Translations under genes and position numbers: made by a program
The notes under the pieces: model-generated
Databases searched by the model: none
What the model was told of the DNA's origin: nothing
What the model saw: the letters and a program-made list of their open reading frames with translations, nothing else
Shown: one piece after another, positions 7,925 to 14,439 of the stretch
Position numbering within the stretch: position 1 is the first letter of the stretch
Layout: every line of letters starts with the position of its first letter
Assembly (NCBI GenBank): GCA_023439835.1
Contig: JAEXUW010000026.1
Coordinates: forward strand, 1 to 19,659
Direction: 5' to 3'
DNA from: Bacillota bacterium
GTDB lineage: Bacteria > Bacillota > Clostridia > Oscillospirales > Ruminococcaceae
DNA length: 19,659 bases

Positions 7925-7952
7925 AACACCCCGAAAATTAATTCGGAGTGTT
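7925..7952 (-). terminator. Terminator of the SPFH/zinc-ribbon/TPM operon
   Basis: An 11-bp stem with one G-U pair (7925-7935 with 7942-7952) and a 6-base loop is followed on the minus strand by TTTTTGTTTT. It lies just 3' of the last TPM gene. Confidence 0.85.
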
Positions 7953-7963
7953 TGCAATATTAA

Positions 7964-8686
7964 TTAAAAACCTCTGCTACCGCGGGAGCTTGAACCGCCA
8001 CCGCCTCCACCGCCACTTCCCCCTGAACCAGACGAAACCCTGACAGAAGTAACGTGCTTGTTAATGAAAATATCTTCTCTTTTAGTGAGATTGAGCTTGC
8101 TTTGCTCTCTAAACGGATAGTTTTCATTCTTTCCGACAGAGGCATATTTTTTCTTGATTGAAACAAAAAATATCAGACCGACCAGAAGCGCCACAGGGAT
8201 TATTATTAAAAGCTCCTTTGATGTCACCGACTTTATAAGCGCCGGCTCAAGCTTTCTCAAAAACGCCTTTGCACTGCCGTAATAGTCCCCGTCAATCGCA
8301 TACTCCTGAGTATAATCAAGAATATTGTCAGCCCTAGTCTGTGAAACCGCCGGTGTCGCCTCGCCTGAGGTTGAGAAGGAAATTCGCCGATGCTCCATAT
8401 CAATCAGAAAGATTGCGCCGTCTTTTCCGAAACCGCCGTTGTCATAATAATAATCAGCGTATCTTTCGGTATCATATCCGCCCGTATAGTCCGTCGTCAG
8501 AATAACAACGTCATAGCCTGATTTTTCACGAAGCTTAGCCACACTGTCCTCAAGGCTTGAAATCTCACTGCTTGTGAAAATTCCGGCATTGTCAAAAACC
8601 CTTTGCTCTTGTGAATACGCTCCCACAGAAACAGAAAGCACTGTTAAAAGCACTATGCTCAAAAGGGCGGTAATAAGCTTTTTCAT
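7964..8686 (-). CDS. TPM-domain membrane protein with glycine-rich tail
   Basis: TPM (TPM_phosphatase, PF04536) domains occur in membrane-anchored proteins linked to photosystem repair, phosphatase activity and, in Firmicutes, to the envelope-stress genes around ydjH. The product has a signal peptide (1-23), an extracellular TPM domain (about 28-150, with FDNAGIF, GYDVVILTT, DGAIFLIDMEHRRI and the DGDYYGSAKAFL end motif), a membrane helix (158-178), a basic cytoplasmic segment, and a tail of Gly/Ser ending SRGSRGF. That tail is typical of the YgcG-like group. The ATG overlaps the stop of the upstream TPM gene by 4 nt, with GGGAGG eight bases upstream. It is the last gene of the operon. The biochemical role is not known from sequence. 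Confidence 0.85.
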   Translation of the reverse strand: MKKLITALLSIVLLTVLSVSVGAYSQEQRVFDNAGIFTSSEISSLEDSVAKLREKSGYDVVILTTDYTGGYDTERYADYYYDNGGFGKDGAIFLIDMEHRRISFSTSGEATPAVSQTRADNILDYTQEYAIDGDYYGSAKAFLRKLEPALIKSVTSKELLIIIPVALLVGLIFFVSIKKKYASVGKNENYPFREQSKLNLTKREDIFINKHVTSVRVSSGSGGSGGGGGGGSSSRGSRGF

Positions 8687-9225
8687 ATCAGATACCTCCC
8701 TAACTCAAAGGTTATGCCGCTAAAAACAAGTATTGGGGTGATAAGAATCTTAGCAACGCTAACCTCTTCAACAAAATATGGTTCAACTTCATTTAAAAAA
8801 GTATTAGCAAAGCCATAATAATCGTCCTTTTCATTTCCGAGAAGTAATTTTTTAATGATTTTATATATGCTAACGCTGTCTAATTCTGCTTCGCCGTATG
8901 ATGTGATGAGAACTACTCTGCTTTGCAGGTCTAGGAACAGCAGCACGCAGTCGTCACCATACCCATGATTCCTATAATAAAACGCCGCAAATTCATCAAG
9001 CGTCTTGCCCCATGTATCTGAAGTAGTTATTATTCCAAAGTCAATCCCAGTTTTTTCAGTCAATGCCGCAATACGAATTTCAAGATTATCATTCTGAACA
9101 AGTTCAAAAACATTCGCAAGGTCATAAACCTTCATATCGAACTGATAAGCAGATACAGTCAGCCCGTCGCCTGTAAAGGTCACAAGCATAATCATGCAAA
9201 CAAAGGTCGCCGTCAGCTTTTTCAT
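8683..9225 (-). CDS. Second, shortened TPM-domain protein
   Basis: This 180-residue relative of the downstream TPM protein has a signal peptide (1-26, ending VSA), a TPM domain (about 30-155: YDLANVF, TGIDFGIITT, DDCVLLFLDLQSRVV, KDDYYGFANTFL) and a short hydrophobic C-terminus (about 157-180). It lacks the cytoplasmic Gly-rich tail. Its last residues (VFSGI...RYLI) and the bases at its junction with the next gene resemble the end of the preceding zinc-ribbon gene (VFSGI...GGYLI), which points to tandem duplication. Its start overlaps the preceding stop by 4 nt, with a G-rich binding site upstream. The domain looks more divergent than its sister, so partial loss of function is possible. Confidence 0.75.
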   Translation of the reverse strand: MKKLTATFVCMIMLVTFTGDGLTVSAYQFDMKVYDLANVFELVQNDNLEIRIAALTEKTGIDFGIITTSDTWGKTLDEFAAFYYRNHGYGDDCVLLFLDLQSRVVLITSYGEAELDSVSIYKIIKKLLLGNEKDDYYGFANTFLNEVEPYFVEEVSVAKILITPILVFSGITFELGRYLI

Positions 9226-10277
9226 ATCAGGTACCCCCCTATCATGCCGATAAGTCCCACAGCCGCCGACAAAATTCCAGAGAAAACAAACAGCTTGAGC
9301 TTGTCAACGGGGAGCTTGCCGCAGATTTTCCCCGACTGGCCGTTCATCGCATAAAAATAGTCGGTGCCCTTGTACTTATAGGTCATTACCCACACGGGGA
9401 GAAGGCAGTATTCATAATCAATTTTATTAATCGTTGTGCCACTCTGCTCAGTCGTCTTTGAGGAATAGCCTGTAACCGTATCAGAAAGCAGATTTTCGCA
9501 GTAGCGCTTAACGTCGTTTTCAGTTTCTGTTGAAATTTCAGCGCTTTCAACGTCACGCTTTTCCGCCTGAAAGCCGGAAAGATAAGTCATCGAAAACTTT
9601 TCCATCTTACTGCTGTCAAAGGGCTGAACACTCTCAATCAGCTTTTTGTCAGCTTTATTTAGCGCAGTCTTAATCATATCCTCAAGGTGAACCTCACCCT
9701 CTCTGAGCACCTTGTAGTTGCTGGTTTCGGTGTGTCTTGTGTTCCCCGTCGTCCAGGTGCGGACGGTTTTTGCGTTCATGACAAGCGTAGCGTCAGCGTC
9801 GCAATCAATAACCCAATACGGGAAATAAACACCTGTGAGCTTCTCAATTGATTTTTCCGAAAAAAAGTCTTTGGGGAGGAAGAATTTCGTCCTCGTCCAT
9901 TCAACAAACCTTTTGATAGCCTTTGACCTGTCAAGCTTAAAGGGAATAAGCCTGCTCGGAGCGTACTCGCCGCCAAGTCTTCCCGAAATAACAACAGGAT
10001 TGTGGCAGTAAAAGCAGTAGGTTGCCGCCGTTGTACTGTCTGTGACAATTTCAGCGCCACAGCTCGGGCAGTTATACAAAACCGCATCAAAGGCTGTGCT
10101 TTGATTTGTGCTTTCGGCTGTGCTGTCTGAGGAGCTTTGCGCCGTTTCGACAGTATCAGGCTCAAGCTCGGACTTCAAATAGCTGCTTCCGCAGTAACCG
10201 CATTCAAATTTTTGCGACTGGGGGCTGAAGGTCAGCTCACCGCCGCAGCTTCTGCATTTATATGATAATACAGTCAT
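9222..10277 (-). CDS. Double zinc-ribbon membrane protein, YdjG-like
   Basis: A 351-residue cytoplasmic protein with a tail anchor. Two zinc ribbons come first: Cys8/Cys11 with Cys26/Cys29, and Cys70/Cys73 with Cys88/Cys91 (CPSCGAEI...CFYCHNPV). They are separated by a Ser/Thr/Gln-rich stretch. A conserved middle domain follows (GEYAPSRLIPFKLDRSKAI..., YFPYWVIDCDADATL, LLPVWVMTYKY). The last ~25 residues form a hydrophobic helix. This is the layout of the family often named TFIIB-type zinc ribbon-containing protein, which includes Bacillus subtilis YdjG. YdjG works with YdjH and YdjI in membrane recruitment of PspA (established for Bacillus; here inferred). AAGGGG lies about seven bases upstream of the ATG. 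A hairpin at 10298-10323 separates it from the SPFH gene. Confidence 0.8.
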   Translation of the reverse strand: MTVLSYKCRSCGGELTFSPQSQKFECGYCGSSYLKSELEPDTVETAQSSSDSTAESTNQSTAFDAVLYNCPSCGAEIVTDSTTAATYCFYCHNPVVISGRLGGEYAPSRLIPFKLDRSKAIKRFVEWTRTKFFLPKDFFSEKSIEKLTGVYFPYWVIDCDADATLVMNAKTVRTWTTGNTRHTETSNYKVLREGEVHLEDMIKTALNKADKKLIESVQPFDSSKMEKFSMTYLSGFQAEKRDVESAEISTETENDVKRYCENLLSDTVTGYSSKTTEQSGTTINKIDYEYCLLPVWVMTYKYKGTDYFYAMNGQSGKICGKLPVDKLKLFVFSGILSAAVGLIGMIGGYLI

Positions 10278-10297
10278 TTCCCGACCCCTTCTCTAAA

Positions 10298-10323
10298 AGG
10301 CGGCAAATTTACACTTGCCGCCT
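10298..10323 (-). terminator. Intra-operon hairpin (attenuating terminator or stabiliser)
   Basis: A perfect 9-bp G/C-rich stem (10298-10306 with 10315-10323) around an 8-base loop is followed on the minus strand by TTTTAG. It stands between the SPFH gene and the zinc-ribbon gene. It could lower expression of the three downstream genes or protect the upstream mRNA. Confidence 0.7.
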
Positions 10324-10353
10324 AAATAAGTATTGTTTCAAACCACGAAAAGC

Positions 10354-11682
10354 TTATGCCTTGTCGCTTTCATTAATGATATCGCCGCAGTTCGGGCAGA
10401 ATTTCGGAACGCCGTTTGAAATGTCAGGCTCAAAGCCACACTTGTCGCACTTTATTTTTTGGGGAGGAGCTGACTTTCCGCATTCTGAACAGAATTTTCC
10501 TGTGTTGACTGTGCCGCACTCACACTTCCAGCCGTCGGGCTTTTTAGGCTCGGGCTTTCCGCATTCCGAACAGAACTTACCTGTGTTCACGACGCCGCAT
10601 TCACATTTCCAGCCTGCGCCGCCTGACTGTGCCGGCGGTGCGCTCGGAGCGGGAGGAGGTGTCTGCTGCTGTTGATTTTGCATCTGCATCTGCTGCTGAT
10701 TACTCTGGCTAGCAGCGCCCATAAAGCCGCCGCCTGCCTGCATTCCAAAGCCCATGCCCATGAAACCAGCCATGCCGCCCGCTGAATTTGAACCGGCAGC
10801 CTCCATACCTCTTGCGACTGCGCCCTGAACATAGCCCTCTCTGATAGTGGGATCGCTGAGCATTGCACCGCTGTTTCTCATGTTGATGAGCTTTGTTGAC
10901 TCGTCGTCGTAGGATATGCTTGCCACACCGACTGAGCGAACCTCAAAGCCTCTCATTTCACGCCATTCGTCGTCGAGGATGTTGCTCATATATTTGCTTA
11001 GCTCAACGCTCTTTGATGCGACATGAGAAATTCTAATGCCGTCTGCTGACATCTGATTTACTGCCGCTTGAAGAGCAGACAAAAACTCAGATAGATACTG
11101 GTCGTTTATTTCGTTTATATCAACCTTATGTGCGTTTCTAGGTATAGCCTCCATATAAAACAAAATGGGGTTTGATATTTTAATTGAATATGTACCGTGT
11201 GTTCTTAAAAAAAGCTCGGCATTATAAAAAGCGTCAAAATAGTTGACGGGAGTTCTTGTTCCGAACTTAATGCCCTTGATTTCCTGAAGGTTAATAAAGA
11301 AAGCCTTCTGTGAGCTTGAGGGAACACCGCCGTATTTAAAACGCCCGAAGGTTTCCTTTAATGTGTCACCGAACTGACCGTTGAAAAGTGACGGCAGAGA
11401 TGAGTTGTCAACCTTGAAATAGCCGGGCTCTGTTGTATAGTCAACAATTTTTCCGCCGTCAACAAGAAGCATAGCCTGATTGTCATAGACGTGAATAATC
11501 GAGCCGTTTGAAATGGTCGCCGAAGTGCCCTTTGAATTTGAGCTTCTCTTGTCATTCTGTCTGACCGTTACCCCTGTTGTAAAAACGGTGCTTCCGCCCA
11601 TATCGTCAGCTTCAATAACCTCAAGCCACTGATCCGCGAGCGAGCCCCCGATTGCCCCTGCCAATGCTTTAATAAGTCCCAT
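10354..11682 (-). CDS. SPFH-domain protein with three C-terminal zinc ribbons, YdjI-like
   Basis: SPFH (stomatin/prohibitin/flotillin/HflK) proteins form large membrane-associated assemblies. The SPFH core covers about residues 20-270 (IIHVYDNQAMLLVDGGKIV, ELFLRTHGTYSIKISNP, GFEVRSVGVASISYDDES). A Gly/Met-rich part (300-325), a Gln-run (329-340) and a Pro/Ala hinge follow. Three zinc ribbons close the protein: C360/C362/C371/C374, C387/C389/C398/C401 and C412/C415/C429/C432. The first two are near copies of each other (WKCECG...NTGKFCSECGK). No N-terminal membrane helix is obvious. The layout matches the YdjI-like group, sometimes annotated 'virion core protein'. GGAGG lies seven bases upstream of the ATG. 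It is the second gene of the operon, 18 bases after the preceding stop. Confidence 0.87.
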   Translation of the reverse strand: MGLIKALAGAIGGSLADQWLEVIEADDMGGSTVFTTGVTVRQNDKRSSNSKGTSATISNGSIIHVYDNQAMLLVDGGKIVDYTTEPGYFKVDNSSLPSLFNGQFGDTLKETFGRFKYGGVPSSSQKAFFINLQEIKGIKFGTRTPVNYFDAFYNAELFLRTHGTYSIKISNPILFYMEAIPRNAHKVDINEINDQYLSEFLSALQAAVNQMSADGIRISHVASKSVELSKYMSNILDDEWREMRGFEVRSVGVASISYDDESTKLINMRNSGAMLSDPTIREGYVQGAVARGMEAAGSNSAGGMAGFMGMGFGMQAGGGFMGAASQSNQQQMQMQNQQQQTPPPAPSAPPAQSGGAGWKCECGVVNTGKFCSECGKPEPKKPDGWKCECGTVNTGKFCSECGKSAPPQKIKCDKCGFEPDISNGVPKFCPNCGDIINESDKA

Positions 11683-11700
11683 TTTGATTCCTCCATTAAA

Positions 11701-12438
11701 TTATATTTTTTTATAATCGCTTATTGCCCAGACATACACATTTATCCCTGAAACCGCCATACCGCAGTATTCACAGGCCTTTGCCCCTAGATTTGTTATC
11801 GGCGCCCCGCAGTTAGGGCAGCTTGTTCCCACTGCATTATTATATGAGGAGCCTACCTTCTTTAAGTCCTGAATATAAACAAGGTCGGTGTTGTATCTTA
11901 CCTGCTCTACTATTTCCTTGTCCCCCTCAATAAGCTTGCCGCCGGCGGTTATGTAATGAAGGTGACCGACTGAGCTTTGAAGGGTGATTACGCAGGTTCC
12001 GCTTTGTTTTTTATAGCTTGTTATTTCAGTCTGATGAATTTTAACGTCCTCAAAAGCCTCTCTTCTGTCAAGACGCACATTCTCCTCAATAACAAGCGAT
12101 AGCTTTTCTTTTAAGTCAGAGCTTGCGTTAATCAAAAGCTCAGCCTTATTTGAGCTTATCGCCGATAGAGCCGAGCGGAGCATATTTTCAGCCCTGATTT
12201 TAAACTGCTCATAATTAAATTCGGGGAAGTCACGCAAAATCTGAGGAAGATAAACTCTTGTCATTGCGCATACGGATTTGGGAATTTGCGAAAGCTCACG
12301 CTTTTGCTTTTTATAGCCGTCGATTAACGAATCCGTCCCGAATGCCTGACGTGAAATGCGCCTGACCGAGCGTTTTAATTTCAGATAGCAGAGAAACCCG
12401 CCCCCCAATAAAGCGGCAAGAATAATTAGCCCCGGCAA
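11701..12438 (-). CDS. Membrane-anchored zinc-ribbon protein, possibly Tim44-like
   Basis: First gene of the operon. From the chosen start the product is 245 residues, with an N-terminal membrane helix (2-18, PGLIILAALLGGGFLCYL) and a basic segment with AFGTDSL. A helical part follows (YLPQILRDFPEFNYEQFKIRAENML), then a beta-rich part, and a single zinc ribbon near the end (C207/C210 and C222/C225, CPNCGAP...CEYCGMA). The helical and beta parts resemble Tim44-like domains, but that is recognition by eye. I chose TTG at 12438, preceded by seven G with an 8-base gap. The earlier in-frame ATG pair (12486, 12483) lies inside the promoter spacer and would not be transcribed. If transcription starts elsewhere, 12486 is the alternative. 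Confidence 0.72.
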   Translation of the reverse strand: MPGLIILAALLGGGFLCYLKLKRSVRRISRQAFGTDSLIDGYKKQKRELSQIPKSVCAMTRVYLPQILRDFPEFNYEQFKIRAENMLRSALSAISSNKAELLINASSDLKEKLSLVIEENVRLDRREAFEDVKIHQTEITSYKKQSGTCVITLQSSVGHLHYITAGGKLIEGDKEIVEQVRYNTDLVYIQDLKKVGSSYNNAVGTSCPNCGAPITNLGAKACEYCGMAVSGINVYVWAISDYKKI

Positions 12439-12474
12439 AAAGACATCCCCCCCAATAAATATGAATATACATAA

Positions 12475-12503
12475 ATTATACATCATAACCCACAAAAAAT
12501 CAA
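12475..12503 (-). promoter_or_regulatory. Promoter of the SPFH/zinc-ribbon/TPM operon
   Basis: Read on the minus strand: -35 TTGATT (12498-12503), a 17-base spacer, perfect -10 TATAAT (12475-12480). It lies about 37 bases upstream of the TTG start and places the probable transcription start near 12468. Confidence 0.75.
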
Positions 12504-12585
12504 GGAAATACAGTCACCATCTTTGCGAAATTATTACAGCGCGGTAAAAATATTTCGCACTCATCACCTTTTTAATTTCTGTGAA

Positions 12586-12591
12586 TATAAT
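12586..12591 (+). promoter_or_regulatory. Candidate -10 box for asnB
   Basis: A perfect TATAAT stands 100 bases before asnB, but no good -35 box is found 16-18 bases upstream, so another factor or an activator may be needed. It would give a leader of about 90 bases that contains the hairpin at 12603-12654. Confidence 0.4.
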
Positions 12592-12602
12592 GCTTATAGA
12601 CA

Positions 12603-12654
12603 AAGGCGTCTGAATTCACGCGGGAAAACTTCTGTGTGAGATTTCAGGCGCCTT
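12603..12654 (+). promoter_or_regulatory. Two-tier stem-loop in the asnB leader
   Basis: An outer 12-bp stem (12603-12614 with 12643-12654, one G-U pair) encloses an inner 6-bp stem (12616-12621 with 12634-12639). The structure ends 20 bases before the AAAGGGGG ribosome binding site of asnB. No T-run follows, so it is not a simple terminator. It may regulate translation or mRNA stability. I do not recognise a known riboswitch class. Confidence 0.55.
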
Positions 12655-12690
12655 GACAAATCAATCCTTATTTCAAAGGGGGAATAATCC

Positions 12691-14208
12691 ATGTGTTCAA
12701 TCTGCGGATTTTCCGATTTCAAAAACGGCGTGAACAACAAGCGTGAGTATCTTGAAAAAATGGGGGCGACACTTTCTCATCGAGGACCTGACCAAAAAGG
12801 CGTTTTCATGACTGACTGTGTGGGCTTTCAGCACAACAGGCTCTCAATCATTGACATCGAAAACGGAATTCAGCCCATGACAGCGGTTTTTGAGGGGAAA
12901 AGCTATACTATAATCTATAACGGCGAAATCTATAATGCGCCTGAGCTTTCAGACGAGCTTAAAGGCTTTGGCGTAAAATTCAAAACACGGTGTGACACCG
13001 AGGTGGTTTTGTATTCCTACATAATTTTCAAAGAAAAATGTCCCGAAAAATTAAACGGGATTTTTGCTTTTGCGGTATATGACGACGACAAACGGTCGGT
13101 TTTTCTCTGTCGTGACAGGTTCGGAATAAAGCCGTTTTTTTATACGATTAAAGACGGTGCGCTTGTTTTCGCCTCTGAAATCAAGGCGCTCTTCAAATAT
13201 CCCGGCATCTCCCCTGAAATTGACAAATACGGAATGTGGCAGCTATTATTTTTAATGCCCGCAAAAATAAACGGCACCGGCGTTTTCAAGGGAATTCACG
13301 AATTAAAGCCCGCACAGTGTGGTTATTTTGATTCAGACGGGCTTAGACTTTGGGAATACTGGCGGCTTGAGGCAAAGGAAAACACCGAGAGCCGTGCTGA
13401 TATTCTTGAGCATACACGCTATCTTCTGACAGACGCAATAAAGCGTCAGCTTGTTTCTGACGCTCCGCTTTGCACGTTTTTGTCGGGCGGGCTTGACTCC
13501 TCAATAATAACAAGCGTCGCCGCCAAGGAATATGAGAAAAGCGGCATGACACTTTCAACCTATTCCTTTGAATATGAGGACAATAAGAAATATTTCAAAA
13601 GCACGCTTTTTCAGCCACAGGGTGATGACGAATACGCTGTGTATCTAGCGGATTATCTGAAAACCGACCATAACATTCTCACAGCGCCGATTGATGAGGT
13701 TGCAAATAAGCTGACGGATGCGGTTTATTACAGAGACCTCCCCGGTCAGGCGGATATTGATTCGTCCCTGCTTTATTTTTGCAGTCTTGTGAAAAACCGC
13801 CATACCGTCGGAATTTCCGGCGAGTGCGCGGATGAAATCTTCGGCGGGTATCCGTGGTTTTATCGTGAGGAAATGCTTAAAAAGCCTTTCTTTCCGTTCA
13901 TTCACGACCCTTTCGCAAGAATTATGCTTTTTGACTCCGAGCTTGTCAAGACGGCTGAGGGGTATGACCTTTTGTGTGAAATTTACAGACAGGATATGGA
14001 GAGCTGTCCCGTTTTGGACAGTGACAGCGACGTTATGAAAAGAAGTCGGCTAGCCACCTGGCTTTCGGTAAGCTACTTTATGACATCACTTTTGGACGCT
14101 GAAGATAAGATTTGCTATACCAATTCATTTTTAACAAGGTGTACACCTAATCATGCAACGTCCGGATTAACAGTACCATTAAGAGCCGCAAAAGTCCTAT
14201 CATCGTAG
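12691..14208 (+). CDS. asnB: Asparagine synthetase (glutamine-hydrolysing), C-terminally truncated
   Basis: AsnB makes asparagine from aspartate, ATP and glutamine. The glutaminase half is complete: nucleophile Cys2, RGPDQKG (31-37), NRLSIID (49-55), IYNGEIYN (75-82) and RCDTE (100-104). The synthetase half has the PP-loop SGGLDSS (265-271) and SGECADEIFGGYPWF (376-390). The sequence follows the family to LLD (467-469), then turns into about 36 unrelated residues (AEDKICY...KVLSS) where full-length homologues of about 610 residues continue RKDRMSMASGLEVRVPF. That tail is encoded by the repeat at 14094-14203. Loss of the last ~130 residues probably abolishes the synthetase step, while glutaminase activity might survive. 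The start has AAAGGGGG eight bases upstream. The rest of the gene is not in the window. Confidence 0.9.
   Translation: MCSICGFSDFKNGVNNKREYLEKMGATLSHRGPDQKGVFMTDCVGFQHNRLSIIDIENGIQPMTAVFEGKSYTIIYNGEIYNAPELSDELKGFGVKFKTRCDTEVVLYSYIIFKEKCPEKLNGIFAFAVYDDDKRSVFLCRDRFGIKPFFYTIKDGALVFASEIKALFKYPGISPEIDKYGMWQLLFLMPAKINGTGVFKGIHELKPAQCGYFDSDGLRLWEYWRLEAKENTESRADILEHTRYLLTDAIKRQLVSDAPLCTFLSGGLDSSIITSVAAKEYEKSGMTLSTYSFEYEDNKKYFKSTLFQPQGDDEYAVYLADYLKTDHNILTAPIDEVANKLTDAVYYRDLPGQADIDSSLLYFCSLVKNRHTVGISGECADEIFGGYPWFYREEMLKKPFFPFIHDPFARIMLFDSELVKTAEGYDLLCEIYRQDMESCPVLDSDSDVMKRSRLATWLSVSYFMTSLLDAEDKICYTNSFLTRCTPNHATSGLTVPLRAAKVLSS
14094..14203. repeat. Direct repeat, left copy (breaks asnB)
   Basis: This 110-bp segment matches 19426-19534 in the same orientation. 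The first 24 bases (GGACGCTGAAGATAAG then ATTTGCTA) differ at one position. A more divergent middle of about 32 bases comes next, then a well conserved last ~50 bases (ATCATGCAACGTCCG..., CAGTACCATTAAGAGCCGCAAA, TCCTATCAT). The repeat begins exactly where AsnB stops resembling its family. Confidence 0.8.
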
Positions 14209-14258
14209 TATAACGCAGCGTGCAAAACATACCAAGTCACGGATAATGGAAAAGGCAC
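14151..14258 (-). CDS. Possible 35-residue small protein within the repeat
   Basis: A GTG start at 14258 has AAAGGAG eight bases upstream and opens a 35-codon frame beginning MPFPLSVTWYVLHAALYY and ending NGTVNPDVA. Most of its 3' half lies in the direct repeat. The corresponding frame in the right-hand copy is disturbed by small changes. I do not recognise the product. It may be a short gene carried by a dispersed repeat, or a frame that is open by chance. Confidence 0.3.
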   Translation of the reverse strand: MPFPLSVTWYVLHAALYYDDRTFAALNGTVNPDVA

Positions 14259-14314
14259 GATTATAGCTCCTTTAATAGACTCAAAGTCAGACACATCGTC
14301 GCGTATGCAACAAC

Positions 14315-14337
14315 AACCGCCGGCAGTGCCGACGGTT
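14315..14337 (-). terminator. Hairpin 3' of the immunity-like gene
   Basis: A 10-bp G/C-rich stem (14315-14324 with 14328-14337), fully paired with one G-U on the minus-strand RNA, has a 3-base loop and is followed by GTTGTTGTTG. It lies about 100 bases past the end of the gene at 14440 and may stop leftward transcription, though the T-run is weak. The rest of 14209-14439 shows no gene I can support. Confidence 0.45.
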
Positions 14338-14439
14338 TAAAGATTCTTGTTAGGTGGTCGAAAGGACTGTTTGTGTTCAGAAGGGTGGTCGTAGCATAGT
14401 GTTGAAAATCGAATAAACATTTCTATTTCGCATAAAATG

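Noticed and set aside
7606..7929. Overlapping minus-strand open frames with repeating FLACGRK/FSCLCKK patterns in the hairpin array, and a similar frame at 9-272
   Set aside because: The apparent protein repeats are simply the translated 46-47-bp DNA hairpin units in shifting frames. There is no ribosome binding site and no frame-preserving variation.
10354..11682. SPFH gene as a phage 'virion core protein'
   Set aside because: The name is a historical label for YdjI-like proteins. The SPFH core, zinc ribbons and operon context point to a cellular membrane-stress role, and the phage genes are over 7 kb away.
12603..12654. asnB leader as a T-box or a plain terminator
   Set aside because: No T-box sequence or antiterminator pairing was found, and no T-run follows the stem on either strand.
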